Of a stretch of DNA of 64,000 bases, positions 23,282 through 36,713 are shown piece by piece. A program made the position numbers and the translations under genes. Each line of letters opens with the position of its first letter. Position 1 is the first letter of the stretch. Source of the DNA: Gorsachius magnificus (Eukaryota > Chordata > Aves > Pelecaniformes > Ardeidae); assembly GCA_034008185.1 (NCBI GenBank), contig CM067081.1, forward strand, positions 109,625,265 through 109,689,264, given 5' to 3'. Under the pieces are notes generated by a model. That model had not been told where the DNA came from, ran no database searches, and saw nothing but the letters and a program-made list of their open reading frames with translations.

Positions 23282-25101
23282 TGTATATGCTAACTTAGTA
23301 TGTGAGCTTTGCACAGAGTATTAAAAATTTTTTAATTGGTTAGACTTTCCTAGGTCTACAGTCATAGCATAAATGTGTATTCCACACACATTAGAACCTA
23401 TTGTTTGAAGTCTTTTATTTCATCACAGAAGATCACAAAAAATCATATTTTCCTATAAGAAAGACAAAGAGAATGCTTAGTAGCAGAGCTACATGATGGC
23501 AGAGAGGGTTTTGGATCCCGACTTCTTGAATATACACAGTTGGCTGTGACCACAGGCCCAATAAGCTAATGAAGGCTGGATTTCCCTTCTCTAATCAGCT
23601 TTCTCTATGGCTGTAGCACACCCTGCTTTTATTCTTCAGGGGCAGCTCCTCTCCCTACCAAGGTGAGATCTGCATAGGAAGGGCTTGATCCACCATTAGT
23701 AAAGTTGGGTTTTAACTGTGTGGGTGCAGAATCTGACCCAACATGCACAAAATGTGTGGTCAAAGTGAGGGAGAATTTCTGATGATAACATCCTGCTGGG
23801 AAAATGTAGAAGAAAGAAGAAAGTGCATGAAGAAAGCCCAGAATAGCAAAAACCTTGGAGAGATTTGCCATCCAGGTCATGCACAGGATTTAGCATAGCT
23901 GAGCAGTAGCTATTATTACCTAAGAAGGGAAAATGGGAGTGAATTTAGCACTAGTTAAATAAAAATACTGCAAATGAAAATTTATAGACAAAGATAACGG
24001 GAGTTCTGGGGGCTTCCATTACTGACATAAACTGAAGAGAAATACCCTCTTAGCAAACAGAAATGCGACGTTATTTACAGTGAGATTCACAAGCAATCTT
24101 TTTATAATTACTTGTACTAAACTCCATCATATTTTTGCACACCCAGGCTGAAAAAGAAACAGCCCTTCTAACAAATGGCTTCATTTAAGGCCTCTCTTAA
24201 AATGTACGCATTCATATATTTTTGTCATCGATTAAAACAAAGGGCCCAGAAGAGCAACTATTTACTGCTGGGCATTATGAGAAATATATCTGAATTAAAT
24301 TATTTTCAATAGTGAAAACTATTAGTACATGAACAAAATTGCATTCTTTTAATAACAGTACTGCCTTTTAAAGGACATCTTGCACTCACCCAGAGATACA
24401 TGAAATTCTGAGTACAGATGCATGCAAACCCCAACAATTAGTTGAGCATCTGCTTTTATTTTTCTTCTGATTGTTAATTATTCAGGGGCAAACTGAAACG
24501 ATTTCATCTGTATTGATTCTGTACAAAACTCACTCCTGAGCACAGAAACAAGCACACCGTTTTACACCATAAAGACTTCAAAATAACACAATATAATAAC
24601 TGCCACATGGGCTGAAACCAAAGGCCAGTATGTCCAGTACTGGGTCTCTGAGAGAGGCAGGACCAGGTGTTTCAGAGGAGGTTTCAGTGAAACAATTAGC
24701 AGACAGTCATTCATTTATTTTATTCTACCTTGTATACCTTTTGGTTTATAGTTTGTTAGTGAACAGATCTCTGCATGTATCTGAAACCTGAGTGGAGAGT
24801 GATTAGCTGAATCCCATGGTTTTGTTCAAGCAGAACACTGGCAACCAGATTTCCTGTGTGAAAACTGCAAATCCAATTTTCACTCCCGATGACTGTTCCT
24901 TATAATGTGCTCTGTGTCTGCCAGTAACTTGATGTGCTGGAAGAGTCCTAACTTGCTAAAATCTCTGAATGTTTCAAAGAGGCTCAAGAACTGTTGCAGT
25001 ACAAAAAACTGAATGAACTTTCATGCCAGTTATCAGAGCTTTTCTGGCATATACTTCAAGGATTTTTTCCCCCCAAATAGCTATTTAGAGCTTTTAATAT
25101 T
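23282..25101. other. AT-rich DNA, no gene seen
   Basis: There is no coding frame above 85 codons and no recognisable repeat or RNA gene before the CR1 3' end. Confidence 0.5.
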
Positions 25102-27058
25102 TCATAGAATCATAGAATCACTTTGGTAGGAAAAGACCTTTAAGATCGAGTCCAACCTTTAACCTAGCACTGCCATCCCACCACTAAACCATGTCCCTAA
25201 GCACCTCATCTATCCTTCTTTTAAATACGTCCAGGGATGAGGACTCCACCACCTCCCTGGGCAGCCCATTCCAGAGCCTGACAACCCTTTCAATGAAGAA
25301 GTTTTTCCTCATGTCTAGCCTAAACCTGCCCTAACGCAACTTCAAACCATTCCCCCTCGTCCTATCGTCTGTTACCAGGGAGAAGAGGCCGACCCCCACC
25401 TCACCACAGCCTCCTTTCAGGGAGTTGTAGAGGGCGATCAGGTCTCCCCTCAGCCTCCTCTTCTCCAGACTAAACAACCCCAGTTCCCTCAGCCGCTCCT
25501 CGTATGACTTGTGTTCCAGACCCCTCACCAGCTTGGTTGCTCTCCTCTGGACCTGTTCCAGCAAGGCAACATCTTTCTTGTAGTGAGGGGCCCAAAACTG
25601 AACACAGTATTCGAGGTGCGGCCTCACCAGCACCGAGTACAGGGGCACGATCACTTCCCTACTCCTGCTGGCCACACTATTCCTGATACAAGCCAGGATG
25701 CCATTGGCCTTCTTGGCCACCTGGGCACACTGCTGGATCATATTCAGCCGGCTGTCAGTCAGTACCCCTAGGTCTTTTTCCACCAGGCAGCTTTCCAGGC
25801 ACTCTTCCCCAAGCCTGTAGCGCTGCATGGGGTTGTTGTGACCAAAGTGCAGGACCCGGCACTTGGCCTTATTGAACCTCATACAGTTGGCCTCAGCCCA
25901 TTGATCCAGCCTGTCCAGGTCTCTCTGCAGAGCCTTCCTCCCCTCCAGCAGATCAACACTACCACCCAGTTTAGTGTCATCTGCAAATTTACTGAGGGCA
26001 CACTCAATCCCCTCATCCAGGTCATTGATAAAGATATTAAACAAGACTGGCCCTAGAACTGAGCCCTGGGGGACACCGCTTGTGACCGGCCGCCAACTGG
26101 ATTTAGCTCCATTCACCACTACTCTCTGGGCTCGGCCATCCAGCCAGTTTTTAACCCAGCGATGAGTACACCCATCTAGGCCATGAACTGCCAGCTTCTC
26201 CAGGAGAATGCTATGGGAGACTGTGTCAAAGGCTTTGGTGAAGTCCAGGTAGACAATATCCACAGCCTTTCCCTCATCTACCAGGCAGGTCACCTGGTCA
26301 TAGAAGGAAATCAGGTTGGTTAGGCAAGACCTGCCTTTCATGAACCCATGTTGGCTGGGCCTGATCCCCTGATTGTCATCCGTGTGCCTGGTGAGCACAC
26401 TTAAGATGAACCTCTCCATAATCTTCCCTGGTACTGAGGTCAGGCTGAGAGGTCTGTAGTTCCCCAGATCCTCCTTCCGGCCCTTCTTGAAGATAGGCAT
26501 CACATTTGCCAACCACCAGTCATCTGGGACCTCCCCTGTTCTCCAGGACTGCTGATAAATGATAGAGAGTGGCTTGGCAAGCTCCTCTGCCAGCTCCTTC
26601 AGCACTCTTGGGTGGATCCCATCCAGCCCCATAGACTTGTGGATGTCCAGGTGGCATAGCAGGTCAAAGACTGCTTCCTCCTGGATTGTGGGGGGTTCAT
26701 TCCACTCTCTGTCCCCATCTTCCAGCTCAGGAGGCTGGGTACCCTGGGGATAACTCGTTGGGCCATTAAAGACTGAGGGAAAGAAGGCGTTGAGTATCTC
26801 AGCCTTTTCCTTGTCTTTAGTGGCAATGTTCCCCCTTACATCCACTAGAGGATGGAGGTTCTCCCTGGCTCTCTCTTTGCTGTTAACGTATTTATAAAAA
26901 CTTTTCTTATTATCTCTTACAACAGTGGCCAGGTTAAGTTCCAGTTGGGTTTTTGCCTTTCTAATTTCCTCTCTGCATGACCTGACAAGATCCCTGTACT
27001 CTTCTTGGGTTGCCTGCCCCTTCTTCCAGAGCTGGTAAGCTCTCCTTTTTTTCCTGAG
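25102..27058 (-). mobile_element. CR1 non-LTR retrotransposon, 5'-truncated
   Basis: A CR1-type LINE inserted on the minus strand, about 1.96 kb of the 3' part of a ~4.5 kb element. The 3' end (25102-25120) shows the CR1 hallmark: tandem ATTCTATG-type octamers instead of a poly-A tail. Just before it is the conserved CR1 3' untranslated block (TCCAACCTTTAACCTAGCAC on plus, about 25151-25170). The body is a reverse-transcriptase frame. Homology stops near 27058, where AT-rich local DNA begins, so the 5' UTR, ORF1 and the endonuclease part of ORF2 are missing, the usual outcome of incomplete CR1 reverse transcription. No target-site duplication is obvious, as is typical of CR1. The frame has only one internal stop in over 600 codons, so the insertion is fairly young. 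The tail sequence is of the kind common in many bird genomes; I cannot fix the subfamily by eye. Confidence 0.97.
25184..27058 (-). pseudogene. CR1 ORF2 fragment: reverse transcriptase, one internal stop
   Basis: The reverse-transcriptase part of CR1 ORF2, which in intact elements primes cDNA synthesis at the target site. The frame is open from 27058 (just after an in-frame TGA at 27061-27059 in flanking DNA) to a TAG at 25333-25331. Counting from the GTG at 26845, the palm motif [13 protein letters not shown] is at residues 199-211, [10 protein letters not shown] at 257-266 and FADD at 287-290. The metal-binding aspartates (201, 289, 290) are therefore present. Past the TAG the same frame continues for 48 codons with typical CR1 C-terminal features (a FRLD-like motif and WNGLPREVV) to the natural stop at 25186-25184. 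The TAG occupies a position that is CAG in CR1 relatives as I recall them, so it looks like a single C-to-T change. The N-terminal endonuclease is absent and no start codon is expected, so this is a dead fragment and not a host gene. Confidence 0.95.
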
Positions 27059-30000
27059 TCATATAGACCCCAAATTCACTCCTTGTAATAAAATACAAGG
27101 TCCCACCTGTGCCTCAAAAGTGCATTAATTGTAGATTTAAAATGAAAGAATTAAAAATTATCATCTTCATGTTGTATTTGCTATGTCCATATAGAAAATG
27201 TCTGCTCCAAATCTGTGTACTGTACAGAAATTTTGTACTAATAATACACCCATAGTTTTAGCAGGCTTTCAATGACTCTGAGAATACCAGTAGGCTCACA
27301 AACTTTAAAATACAGCTTTTTGTCAGGGAGCTAATTATTGTAAGAATTGTTGTTGACCATATTTACAGAAAATTCCATTATTGTACAGTATTGCAATAGC
27401 AACCCAATGCCTCAGTCATTAGGCAATCATTGAAGCTCACAGCATCCTGCCCCACAAATGCCAACAGAACAGGGGGCTCATCAAAAACACGAATAATCTT
27501 GAAAATATTTTGATTCATGTTTCAAGTCAGTAGAGAGATGTGAAAGGTGCCAGATCAGCTCCCATTTCATTACCCGTAGAAAAGATCAGCACAATCCTCC
27601 ACGTTGAGCTGCTCATCATCACTTGTATTCAGCCAAACTCCTTACCCTACCACAGACATGTTCATAAAACAGGATTAAATTATTTTATGGAAATGTGCAG
27701 AATACATGCACAGGCGTATTATGTTCATGGAGCAGAAGTGTCTACTGTAGCTCATTTTTCCTACTTCATGAAGGCTACCATCATCAACATTAAGGGCAAA
27801 AAAGCCCATAAATGAAGCCAGTAAGGAGAGAAAACAGTTTGTAACTACAGAACTTCTTTTGGCGGTCTAATCTCTGCCTTTCTTAAAAAATTTCATCACT
27901 GACAGACATATTTTATCCACAAACATAGACTAGTCAATCTTTGGGAGTGGGAGGCTGGAGTAAGAGGTATGGAATGTACAGGGAAGAGGTGGGAGAAAAT
28001 AGTTTATTCACTGAAAATGAAGTTTAGGTGATCCAGATGAATCTGATTTCATTCTTCTAAAAAGAGAAAATTGTATGTTCTGTTAAATATAGGTTTGGAG
28101 AAATTTTACTGAACTGTATTGATTTTTATTTCAGAAAAATGATTAATGATACTTAAAGAAACAAAGACTGTTTAAAAAATGAAATTAAATTTGTTATTTG
28201 AGCCACAATGATTTCTTTTTTCAGATTGCTCATATTGATGAATAAACCAATTATTACTCCAAATCAATCTAAGCATTATGATTACCTTACAATTTATATC
28301 TGAAACAAGTGACATGACAAGCTCTTCAGGAGACGCCTTGATACAGGAAGAAGAATAGGGATTGTCAACAGCCATCTTTTTTGCTAGAGCTTCTCAAATT
28401 ATATTATTAACATATTTATTTATTGATAATAATTATATCCTGCAATGTTTTCAAGAAAATACCATAGAAAAACTTTCAAGCCTGAGTAATGAACCTTGGA
28501 GGAATGACTAATTCAGACATGTCAAAGATCCAAAAGAAGAGGGCCCAAATTTGGGGGAAAAAAAGAAAAAAAGAAAAAAAAAAGAAAACTAAATTTGCAA
28601 ACAAAATCCAATGAATATCAAACTAGGGGAACCCAAAAGACAGCTCTAGCTGAAGTCTACATCTGTTTTTTAAAGGAAATAAAGGTATCGGGACTAGTGG
28701 GTTTGAAACGAATTCTCAGGAGAAGATCCAAAGGGAAAAAATTCCTCCTTGGTGAACTGAAATCAAGAAAGCTTTCTAGGTGTTGGCAGCACCATAGAAA
28801 AACCCAATGATAAGAAGTTAGAATGATGAAAAGATGATAGGAGACCACCTCATCTAAAATAAAGATGAAGCTAACAGTACTGATGAAGTGTTAGAACTAT
28901 GGAACATTTCAGTATGAAACAAGAGAAAGACTTACACAGGAACACCATGTTCTTATTTACTACTTTGTCTGCATTTACTTTTTTTTAACCAGGGCTAAGA
29001 TGAGTCTATTGAAAAGCGCAGGAACTGTAAATCTAAGAAAAACCATACCTGTATACTGCAACAAAATATTCCATACAAAATAGTATTTTTAATTCATTTT
29101 GCCCACCATTTTGCCCTAACAATGTATCACATCACTCTATAAGAAGCATCAAAAAGTGATCGAATTGGGTGTGGGCAAGCAAGTTAAAGCTCTACTGCAT
29201 CCAAATTATATTGCCCAACTCCTTCATTAAAACCCATAACAATAAAAGACATGGCCAAAAAAGTGTTAGAGATGGCAAAAAAATTGTTTTCTGCAGAACT
29301 GTACCTACAGCGTACAACAACAGCCAACCAAACTGGATTTTCACAGGTAAAGCATAGAAGCCAGCCTACCAACCTATGCATAGTAAGATTGTAAATGGGT
29401 GCTTCACCTTGATTTTTCGGGTACCCAGCAAACCAGATCATTAACTGCAATTTCATTTGTTTCATAATTGCATTTTATTAACTTCAGATCTACAGAAATA
29501 TTGTTTAAAAATTTCCAAAGCCGTCTCCACTTTCCAAAAGCCACTCTACTGTTGCTGTGCCATTCCTGTGGTGTTAACACACCATCTCTGGAGTTCTCAT
29601 CAGACAATCCTGTTTGCAATGATGACATCCTGGTAGGTAGAGGGAGACTGATAGCACCCAGCAAAAAAATAGTTCAACTTATAAGGCTTTGGAAAACACA
29701 AATATCAATGCAAAGTGTGAGGATACTGGAAAATGAGAGAAAATAAGAAGGGAGAGAAAGAATAAAATTAAGTGCATCTGGAAAATAAACTCCTTTTGTA
29801 ACTGAAAATTATAGAACTCTGGAAATTTCAATAGGTTTTAAATTAGAAACTGATAACAGCATTTTGAACATATTTATAACAGATTTTGCAATTTTTCTCC
29901 AATAACACAGAACACCAATCTCTCAGAATTAGTTACCTAATGTCAGGAAAAAAATTTTTATGAAAAAACTGTGACTACGCATATTTGCTTACCTGGTCAG

Positions 30001-31202
30001 TTAAAGAAAATTCACTGGCCTGAGCAGAATGCATTGTAAAAAAAAATCTGTTAAAAAAAAAAAAAAAAGACATTTAATTGTAACTTATTTCTCTCTCTCA
30101 TATTTTTGATGACAAATTAATAACAATGAGTAGTTACTATTATATAGAAATTGCAAGCAGCATAATCATACCAAACAAAAAGCTTCTTAAAATCTATCAG
30201 GTCACTGTTTTCCCAAAAGAGTCCTGGCTGTGGCAGGATACATTTATAAACAATAGTACTAAAACCAACAGGCATACTGTATCATGCTATTCAAAAAGAA
30301 CTAAAGGTATCTGTTACATAGTCGGTATAAACTTTTGTGTCTTTTTATTCAAATACAAATGTATAGCTATCATTATTTCCTTAAAGGATACTCAGATTTA
30401 TAAGTCCATCTGGTAAAAAAAAAAACCCATGTATTTCTCATTAAATATTCTTCAGGGCACTTGAATACACAGAGTTCATCTACTTTTGTAACATTGCACA
30501 TAATAATGTTATTTCCATATTGTGTTTAAGACTAATGTGATTAATGTAAGTATCAGAAAATGCCAAATCTTAGCCTGACTGTGAAACTTTTATTTCTTCG
30601 ATGAGTATGGAATATGCTACAGTTGCTAACTGCTTAGTCACATAGTATTCTTCCACAGGAACTCCTCTTCATTCCTTGTACAAACAGACATTAAAAAAAG
30701 TTCAAGCACTGATGTTTTACGTCTTTCATTGCTTAATATGTGGACTGGAGAGACATTAATGGAGTAGTATTCAAATCATGATTGACAGAAAAACTGCAGC
30801 ATTTTGCTATGGTCCACACACTAATCATGATTGCTTTTACTGTGTTGCAAACACTGCACAACTCAAGTTTAGCAAATTCTTTTGGAGGAATAACATTGTC
30901 CCAGATTAGTTCCCTGGTGCTAAGAGATCAAGCTGAAGAGTGAATACTTAATTTGGGTTCCACAGGCTCTTTTTTTTTTTTTTTCAGGGGACTCAGCATT
31001 ACACAGCACTTTATGCATTCAAGGTACTGCTCACAAGAATTTCAAGCTGGAGACAAAAATACCAAGCATGTTGCAAATTAGGTGACAAACTGAGGTTACA
31101 AAAATCGGGAACAGCAACTGCTGAACATTTCTAAAAACTTGATGCAATGCACTTCACACCCTGATGTGATAACTCTGCAGTAAATCGGAGGACTGAATTT
31201 TA
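27059..31202. other. AT-rich DNA between two CR1 insertions, no gene seen
   Basis: The open frames are below 100 codons and unrecognised. The stretch contains A-rich simple sequence near 28558-28590 and an A tract at about 30052-30068. No RNA gene or named repeat was seen. Confidence 0.5.
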
Positions 31203-31275
31203 TAGAATCATAGAATCACAGAATGTTTTGGGTTGGAAGGGACCCCTAGAGGTCATCTAGTCCAACCCCATTCTC
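31203..31275 (-). mobile_element. CR1 3'-end fragment
   Basis: About 70 bases of CR1 3' terminus, inserted in the same orientation as the larger copy. ATAGAATCATAGAATCACAG is followed by GAATGTTTTGGGTTGGAAGG and GGTCATCTAGTCCAACCCC. The TTGGGTTGGAAGGGACC wording differs from the copy at 25.1 kb, so it is from another CR1 subfamily. It is a very short 5'-truncated insertion with no coding part. Confidence 0.9.
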
Positions 31276-34200
31276 CAGGGCTTTAATCAACTTTGTCATG
31301 AGACTCCTTTTTCTTGTCCTGAGGTGGTCTCAGTCACCAGATACTTTCCACTTACTGTTTCTGAACAAGACTCTCCCTTACTACAAACCAAATTCACCCT
31401 CAGAGATGGCCCATCCACTCAGTGTCTGGATTGACGACCATACAAAAAAGAAGCGTGCTACCAAGTAAGGAAAGATTCCCACAGCACATTTGCAGAGGAT
31501 GGTTGCATCGAGCTTCACAAGCTACACTAGTATTATTTGACTTTACCACTTTACCATTTCAATAATGTTATAACACAGATTTTCTTGATAAGCAAACGTC
31601 TATTTAAGGTGTGGGGAACGCATAAAACCTTCAGAAATTCTATTAGGAAGCATGATAGCTGCCAAACACAACCACAACCAACAGTGCTGGAACATGTAGA
31701 TGGTCCTCCTCGAGGTCAGGAAACACCTGACAGCATACCAGCCTTTCTGCAAACCAGTATGACAGAAGGGTCATTTGGTAGTGTTTCACTAAACACAGTT
31801 TGGCTGCTAGGAAACTGACTAAAGAAACACAGTTTCAATCCTGGACTCTGGAAATGAAGTCTTACAAATGGGAAGTGCCATACAATGTCAATGGAAGACT
31901 ATGATAACAGAGAAAGACAGTTCTATCACCTCTCTTCCATTCACCTGAGGCGGCACATGGCACATCGTTCCATATATGAGTATTGGCCAGAGCGCCTTGC
32001 ATTTTTCACTAAAAAGGAAGCCAGTGACCACTATGCTGAGAATTTTGGAATGGACCAATAAACAGCAATGAGGAAGGGTACAGACAAACTGCAAACCCTG
32101 TCCAATCAACCCAATTATCAGCAAACCCTAGAGTGTATGCTGCAGTTTCCTCTTGGTTACATTAGCATCCTTCTGATGTAGCCAGACTAGTTTATCTTAA
32201 TTTATAAACTGGGATTTGGGTCAAGCAACTTTGAGCTGAAAGGATCATATCCTCACCATTTCCTTAGCCACCTGCCTGTTTGTGACTTTTGAGAACTTCT
32301 GTCTCATTTCAGAAAGATTTATCGCGGGACTTATCTTCCTGGTCCAAACTACAGTCCTGTTACTGGGTGCGCACCACTGGACTGATGGAACCGTGCAGGC
32401 CACTGTAGATAAAACAGTTTCTCTGCTCAGATCTAATAGCAGGAAAGTTTTCAACAATTTAACAGCAAAAGAGTTTGAGCAAATGCAAAAACAGTGAGAA
32501 GATGACTGATGATAGGATAAAGGATAAACTGAACACTGGTCACTGTTTCTGTAAGTCTTGCTGTGCATAAACCTTTAGTCTGAGGTTCTACACAGAACAG
32601 AAGCAGAATGAGTTTTACTACAAAACAAAAAAAGTAAAAAAAAATGAACCCCCAAAAACATAACTAGAACCCATACTGCTATGCAATCAATTGGACAAAC
32701 AGTTCAAATGTGTTCTGAACAGTGAGAAATTCAGAATACCTGTTTCTCCATGTTTAACTAAAGCCATGTTCGCCTGAGAAAGACTACCACTTTGTGCACT
32801 TAAAGTCACAGTCTTGACGATGACTGTTCATCTACCTTTTCCCAACAGTATTGTAAGGGAAGCTTTGGATTTGAACTCCAGACACACCAGTTATATCCCA
32901 CCATGTTCAGTCACTCATGGTTAGACTCCAGAACCAAGAACATGAGAGATGGCCCTGATGATTACATTTGTCTGGCACTGGAGACCAAACTATCTTTCCA
33001 TGTTAGACTTTTGGGTAGCCTTTCAGTAACAACATGATATGCATGAAAACTAGCAAGAGTAAGCGGGTTAATGACAGACTGGATGCAATTTGCTTATCTT
33101 GGCCACATCTCAAAGCTGTGATGGACACCCATCCCTGCTGATGCAGGCATTGCTGCCAGCACTCCTGTACCAGCCAAAAGCTCTGAACATATGACTCTGC
33201 CCTGAGAAAAAAAGGCACAATTTGCATCAGTAGCTCCACTTGCTTCATTAATTATGTCACAGCCTCTTTCAGAACAAAAAAATATTGCTTACCCTTCCTT
33301 AGTCTCCTTATCTCTGTACTGCTAAGAGAAAGTAACTTGGATTCTTTACCTTCTAGTGAATCACTAACAGTTATTCCCACTCTCACTGGAGGAACAGGCA
33401 TCATGAAGACAGGACTTTTTTAACCTGTGATAAAGTCCAAGTAGGAAATGAAGCAAGTTTCCCTTCTAGTTTGCAGAGCCTCCAGACACAGACACTAACT
33501 TCTTATTTTCAAACCGAGCATATACGATGTGATATAAAAAGCATCAAGGTACTAAGAAAATATCATGCAACTCTAAAGGTACAATTTTTACAGTCACTTT
33601 TCAGAGAACAGTTTTGTTATTCTTTTTTTATTCTTTAAACATTTAATAGTAATCTTATTTCATGTGCATTAATTTTAAGTCACTTATAACGAGATTTGCA
33701 AAGGTATTGGTTTCAATGGGAGTTAAGGGCTAAATATCTTTATATGGAGCCACAGTCTTCATCCTATTAAATCTCTACATTTATTATCTTCACACAAATC
33801 ATTATAAAGCAGGCATTATTCAAGAAAGAACTCAACAGCAAGAGAAAAGCCCAATTAACAAGGAATTCAATGCAATTATGGAAGTTCGGAAGTTGCCTGG
33901 GGTTGTGTTTGCCTGCAAATCATTGAGGAAAGGTGAAAAGGGAAGAGTTTGTTTCATCTCCACTTCCAAAGTATCATTTTCACTTCAGCTCTACATTATT
34001 AATTTTTAAAACACAAAGTATTAGGACTTCTACAAAGTCACAGGTTAGGAACAAAGATGCCATTAACTGGGTTTCTGGGGGATCTTTATTTTGCAACACT
34101 ATCATCAGTGCTGGGGTTAGCCCTATCAATAGCTAAAAGCAACAGACTGGGGTTCTTGTCTATAGCTTTTGGCTGTTTATAGATAATTAAACAGACTTCT

Positions 34201-36539
34201 GACCCTAATCTTGTAGACATTAAAGTCAGGTTAGCACGAATAATGCCAGAATGTACATTTTAATGCTCAAACTTCTTCCCTCCAATTCCACACCCATTTA
34301 TGTGAAAAAAGGAAAAGAAATAAGAACTGAGGGCCAATAGGAATGGACATTGGCTAATTAAAGTAAGGATTTTTTTAAGCACTAAAAAATGGTTTATTTT
34401 ATTATTATAGATTCAAGTATTTCCATAAAAAATGGCACTGTAAATCCTCCAGCTAACAATGTAAAGTCAACAGATAAAAGAAATTTATCAGTTTATATGC
34501 CTACCTAAGGGGCATCAAAAAAGTTGGGAAGAGAGGGAAAATCACAGTTGAATAGCTTTGTGATAGGATCAAGGCACTTCAGGACAGCATATATTTCATT
34601 GCACAGTGGTTTTATGGCCTTTATAAGTATAATGCTGTGATGGGTTTCATACACCTTCTTACACCAGAAAAATACTTGGCTGGTTATAAACACAGCAATG
34701 AATGTGTCCAGTGAACTTTGAGAGCTGCAAATTCCTGCCTTCCAGCATGCAACTAATTTTACTCCCATTTCAGCTACCCACAGCTCTCCGGCTTGGAATC
34801 AGGCTTCTGATCTCAAGGTGGATTCAGATATATCATGATACATCACTCTTGGGTGTGTGTGTGTGGAGATGTTTACTTTCTCAGTTTTTATTCCTAACAC
34901 TTTCCTGGAAAGCAACCGGTTGAGCCAAACAAGTGTTCCCAGGGTACCCCAATGCTCCTAGGACATGGATGGCTCTACTCAGCATGCAGTGACACAAGGC
35001 AAGAGATACTGATTTCTCCAACTCAGACCTCCTGGGAGGTATAGCTGCCTGTACAGACACTGCCAAGACTGAAGGGAAGATCCACAGTTTGAGATGGCCC
35101 TTAGACTGGCTGTCCTAATTAATGCTCCTGTGGAAGAAAAATATGGATTAATAAAGTGGAGGATGCTTAGTCCTTGGAATGACTAGGGTAGGACTGGAGC
35201 TGAAAACTGCCAACAGTGAGAGGAGACTCCAGCTAGATGGCTGTGGAGGTAGTCCTCACTGTGGCAGCACCTGAGTGCCTAGGAGAGACCACTGCCACCC
35301 CAACGCTGAAGTCCTATCTAAATGGGTTAATTTGGGTCAGTGGGAAAAGCTCTGGTAGTTTTATTTACACTCTTTACAATAGAAGCAATACAAGAAATGT
35401 GCAAGAGCTTGCATGATTCAACATGACACAGTCTTACCCTCACAACTGAGTCACAGCATGTTTGTTAAATAAGACTGGTTCTGACCCCATTATGGAGCTA
35501 AAAAAAAGTAAGTTATATTACATGTCACAGAACCTGACAGTATAAAGCTATCTAAAAAAATGTTAACTTAAATAAAATTATTTGCATTTTTTAAAAACAA
35601 GATTATATATTTCAGGAGGAAAAGACTACTAATATTGGAGATGGTGAGTAATAAATGCATGCATAAATAGCCAACAGAATCCTCTAAATTTTATTGAAAA
35701 AGTTGGAGATCTTTGAACTTTAATGTTTAAAAAAAATCCTTTTTTTGTAATATGTATTTCCAGCTGAACAGGGTTAATCTGAAAAGACTGATAAGTCATA
35801 TTCAATGCAATAAAACCCTGAAGAAGTTATCTACTGGTACCTCAGATACCACTAAAACTGAACTGAAGATTTTTGTGGGTAAAAAAGGTGTTAATCGTAT
35901 TGTCTGCTTTTAAAGTACGTAAGTGCAACTAGAACCAAACTCTCTTTCTTTCTCATGTGTTTGTGTGAACAAACACAATTTGTTTAGAGGGAATTCCTTG
36001 ATATGTTTTTTTAAATTTTTTTTAATAGTTTTTATTTTGTGGACAGTTCTGTCTCAGAAACATAATGTAGAAAATGAAACAAACACTTTGTTAAATGAAT
36101 TTAACTTCTTCAAGGTTCTTGAAAATGTTGACTGATTTGGGGGTGAGAACTTAACACTTCTTTCCCCAGCAAGACCTCTTCTACTTTGTAAGTTCACTTC
36201 AGTTCTCAAATTGGGAGTGAAATTAGACTCAAATATTGGCTCTACTAGTGGCAGTCAGATTCCTACAACAATAAGCAAGCAATGACCAATTTATCAAAAA
36301 AAAGCTTACGTATCTATTCTCAGTTTTTTAGTAGTAGTTTCAGTCACTGATAAAAAAAGGACAAGCTCTTTTAAGTAAAAGTCTTTTTTCTCCTAAAGAC
36401 CTTAAAACAGCATTAATTTTTATATACTTACTAGGGGTTGGATTGCACTGTAAGCCCATTATAGTGGAAAAAGAGAGAATTAAAAGCTCCACTGCATCTG
36501 GAGGAGGATCAGAAGGCACATCCACAACTCCCACACAGC
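31276..36539. other. AT-rich DNA, no gene seen
   Basis: The stretch contains short unrecognised frames only, a GT run at 34853-34865, and a possible ancient repeat relic at about 33690-33745. I see no RNA gene. Confidence 0.5.
33690..33748 (+). repeat. Possible relic of ancient CR1/L3-like repeat
   Basis: GATTTGCAAAGGTATTGG, TTTCAATGGGAGTTAAGGGC and TAAATATCTTT resemble an old amniote CR1/L3-type 3' region, in which TTTCAATGGGAGTTAGG followed by CTAAATACCTTT is characteristic. The match is short and judged from memory. Confidence 0.4.
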
Positions 36540-36713
36540 CACTGTCCCCTCCCCTGCAGCTACTTTGTGGGGTACCTGGAGCAGATCTACAGCCGGGTGA
36601 CCATCCTGGGAGCCTCTTTATTCCCCTTCAATAGGCAAACAGCAGATTTCTGCTTTCCTATTGCTCCCTGCAGCTTTGCTGCCAGGGTCCAAAGTGTCTG
36701 CCTGTGGAGATGA
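36540..36713 (+). other. Exon-like GC-rich islet, product unknown
   Basis: On the plus strand a very good acceptor-like sequence (CCCCTCCCCTGCAG, ending 36559) is followed by a frame open from 36561 to a TGA at 36711-36713. Its first residues read YFVGYLEQIYSRVTILGAS, which looks more protein-like than its surroundings. A weak donor-like CCGG/GTGACC lies at about 36594. I do not recognise the peptide. There is no ATG, so it would be an internal exon or a decayed gene fragment. It could equally be chance in a GC-rich patch that also has open frames in other registers. Confidence 0.15.

Noticed and set aside
25504..26753. Plus-strand frames across the CR1
   Set aside because: They are antisense shadows of the reverse-transcriptase frame.
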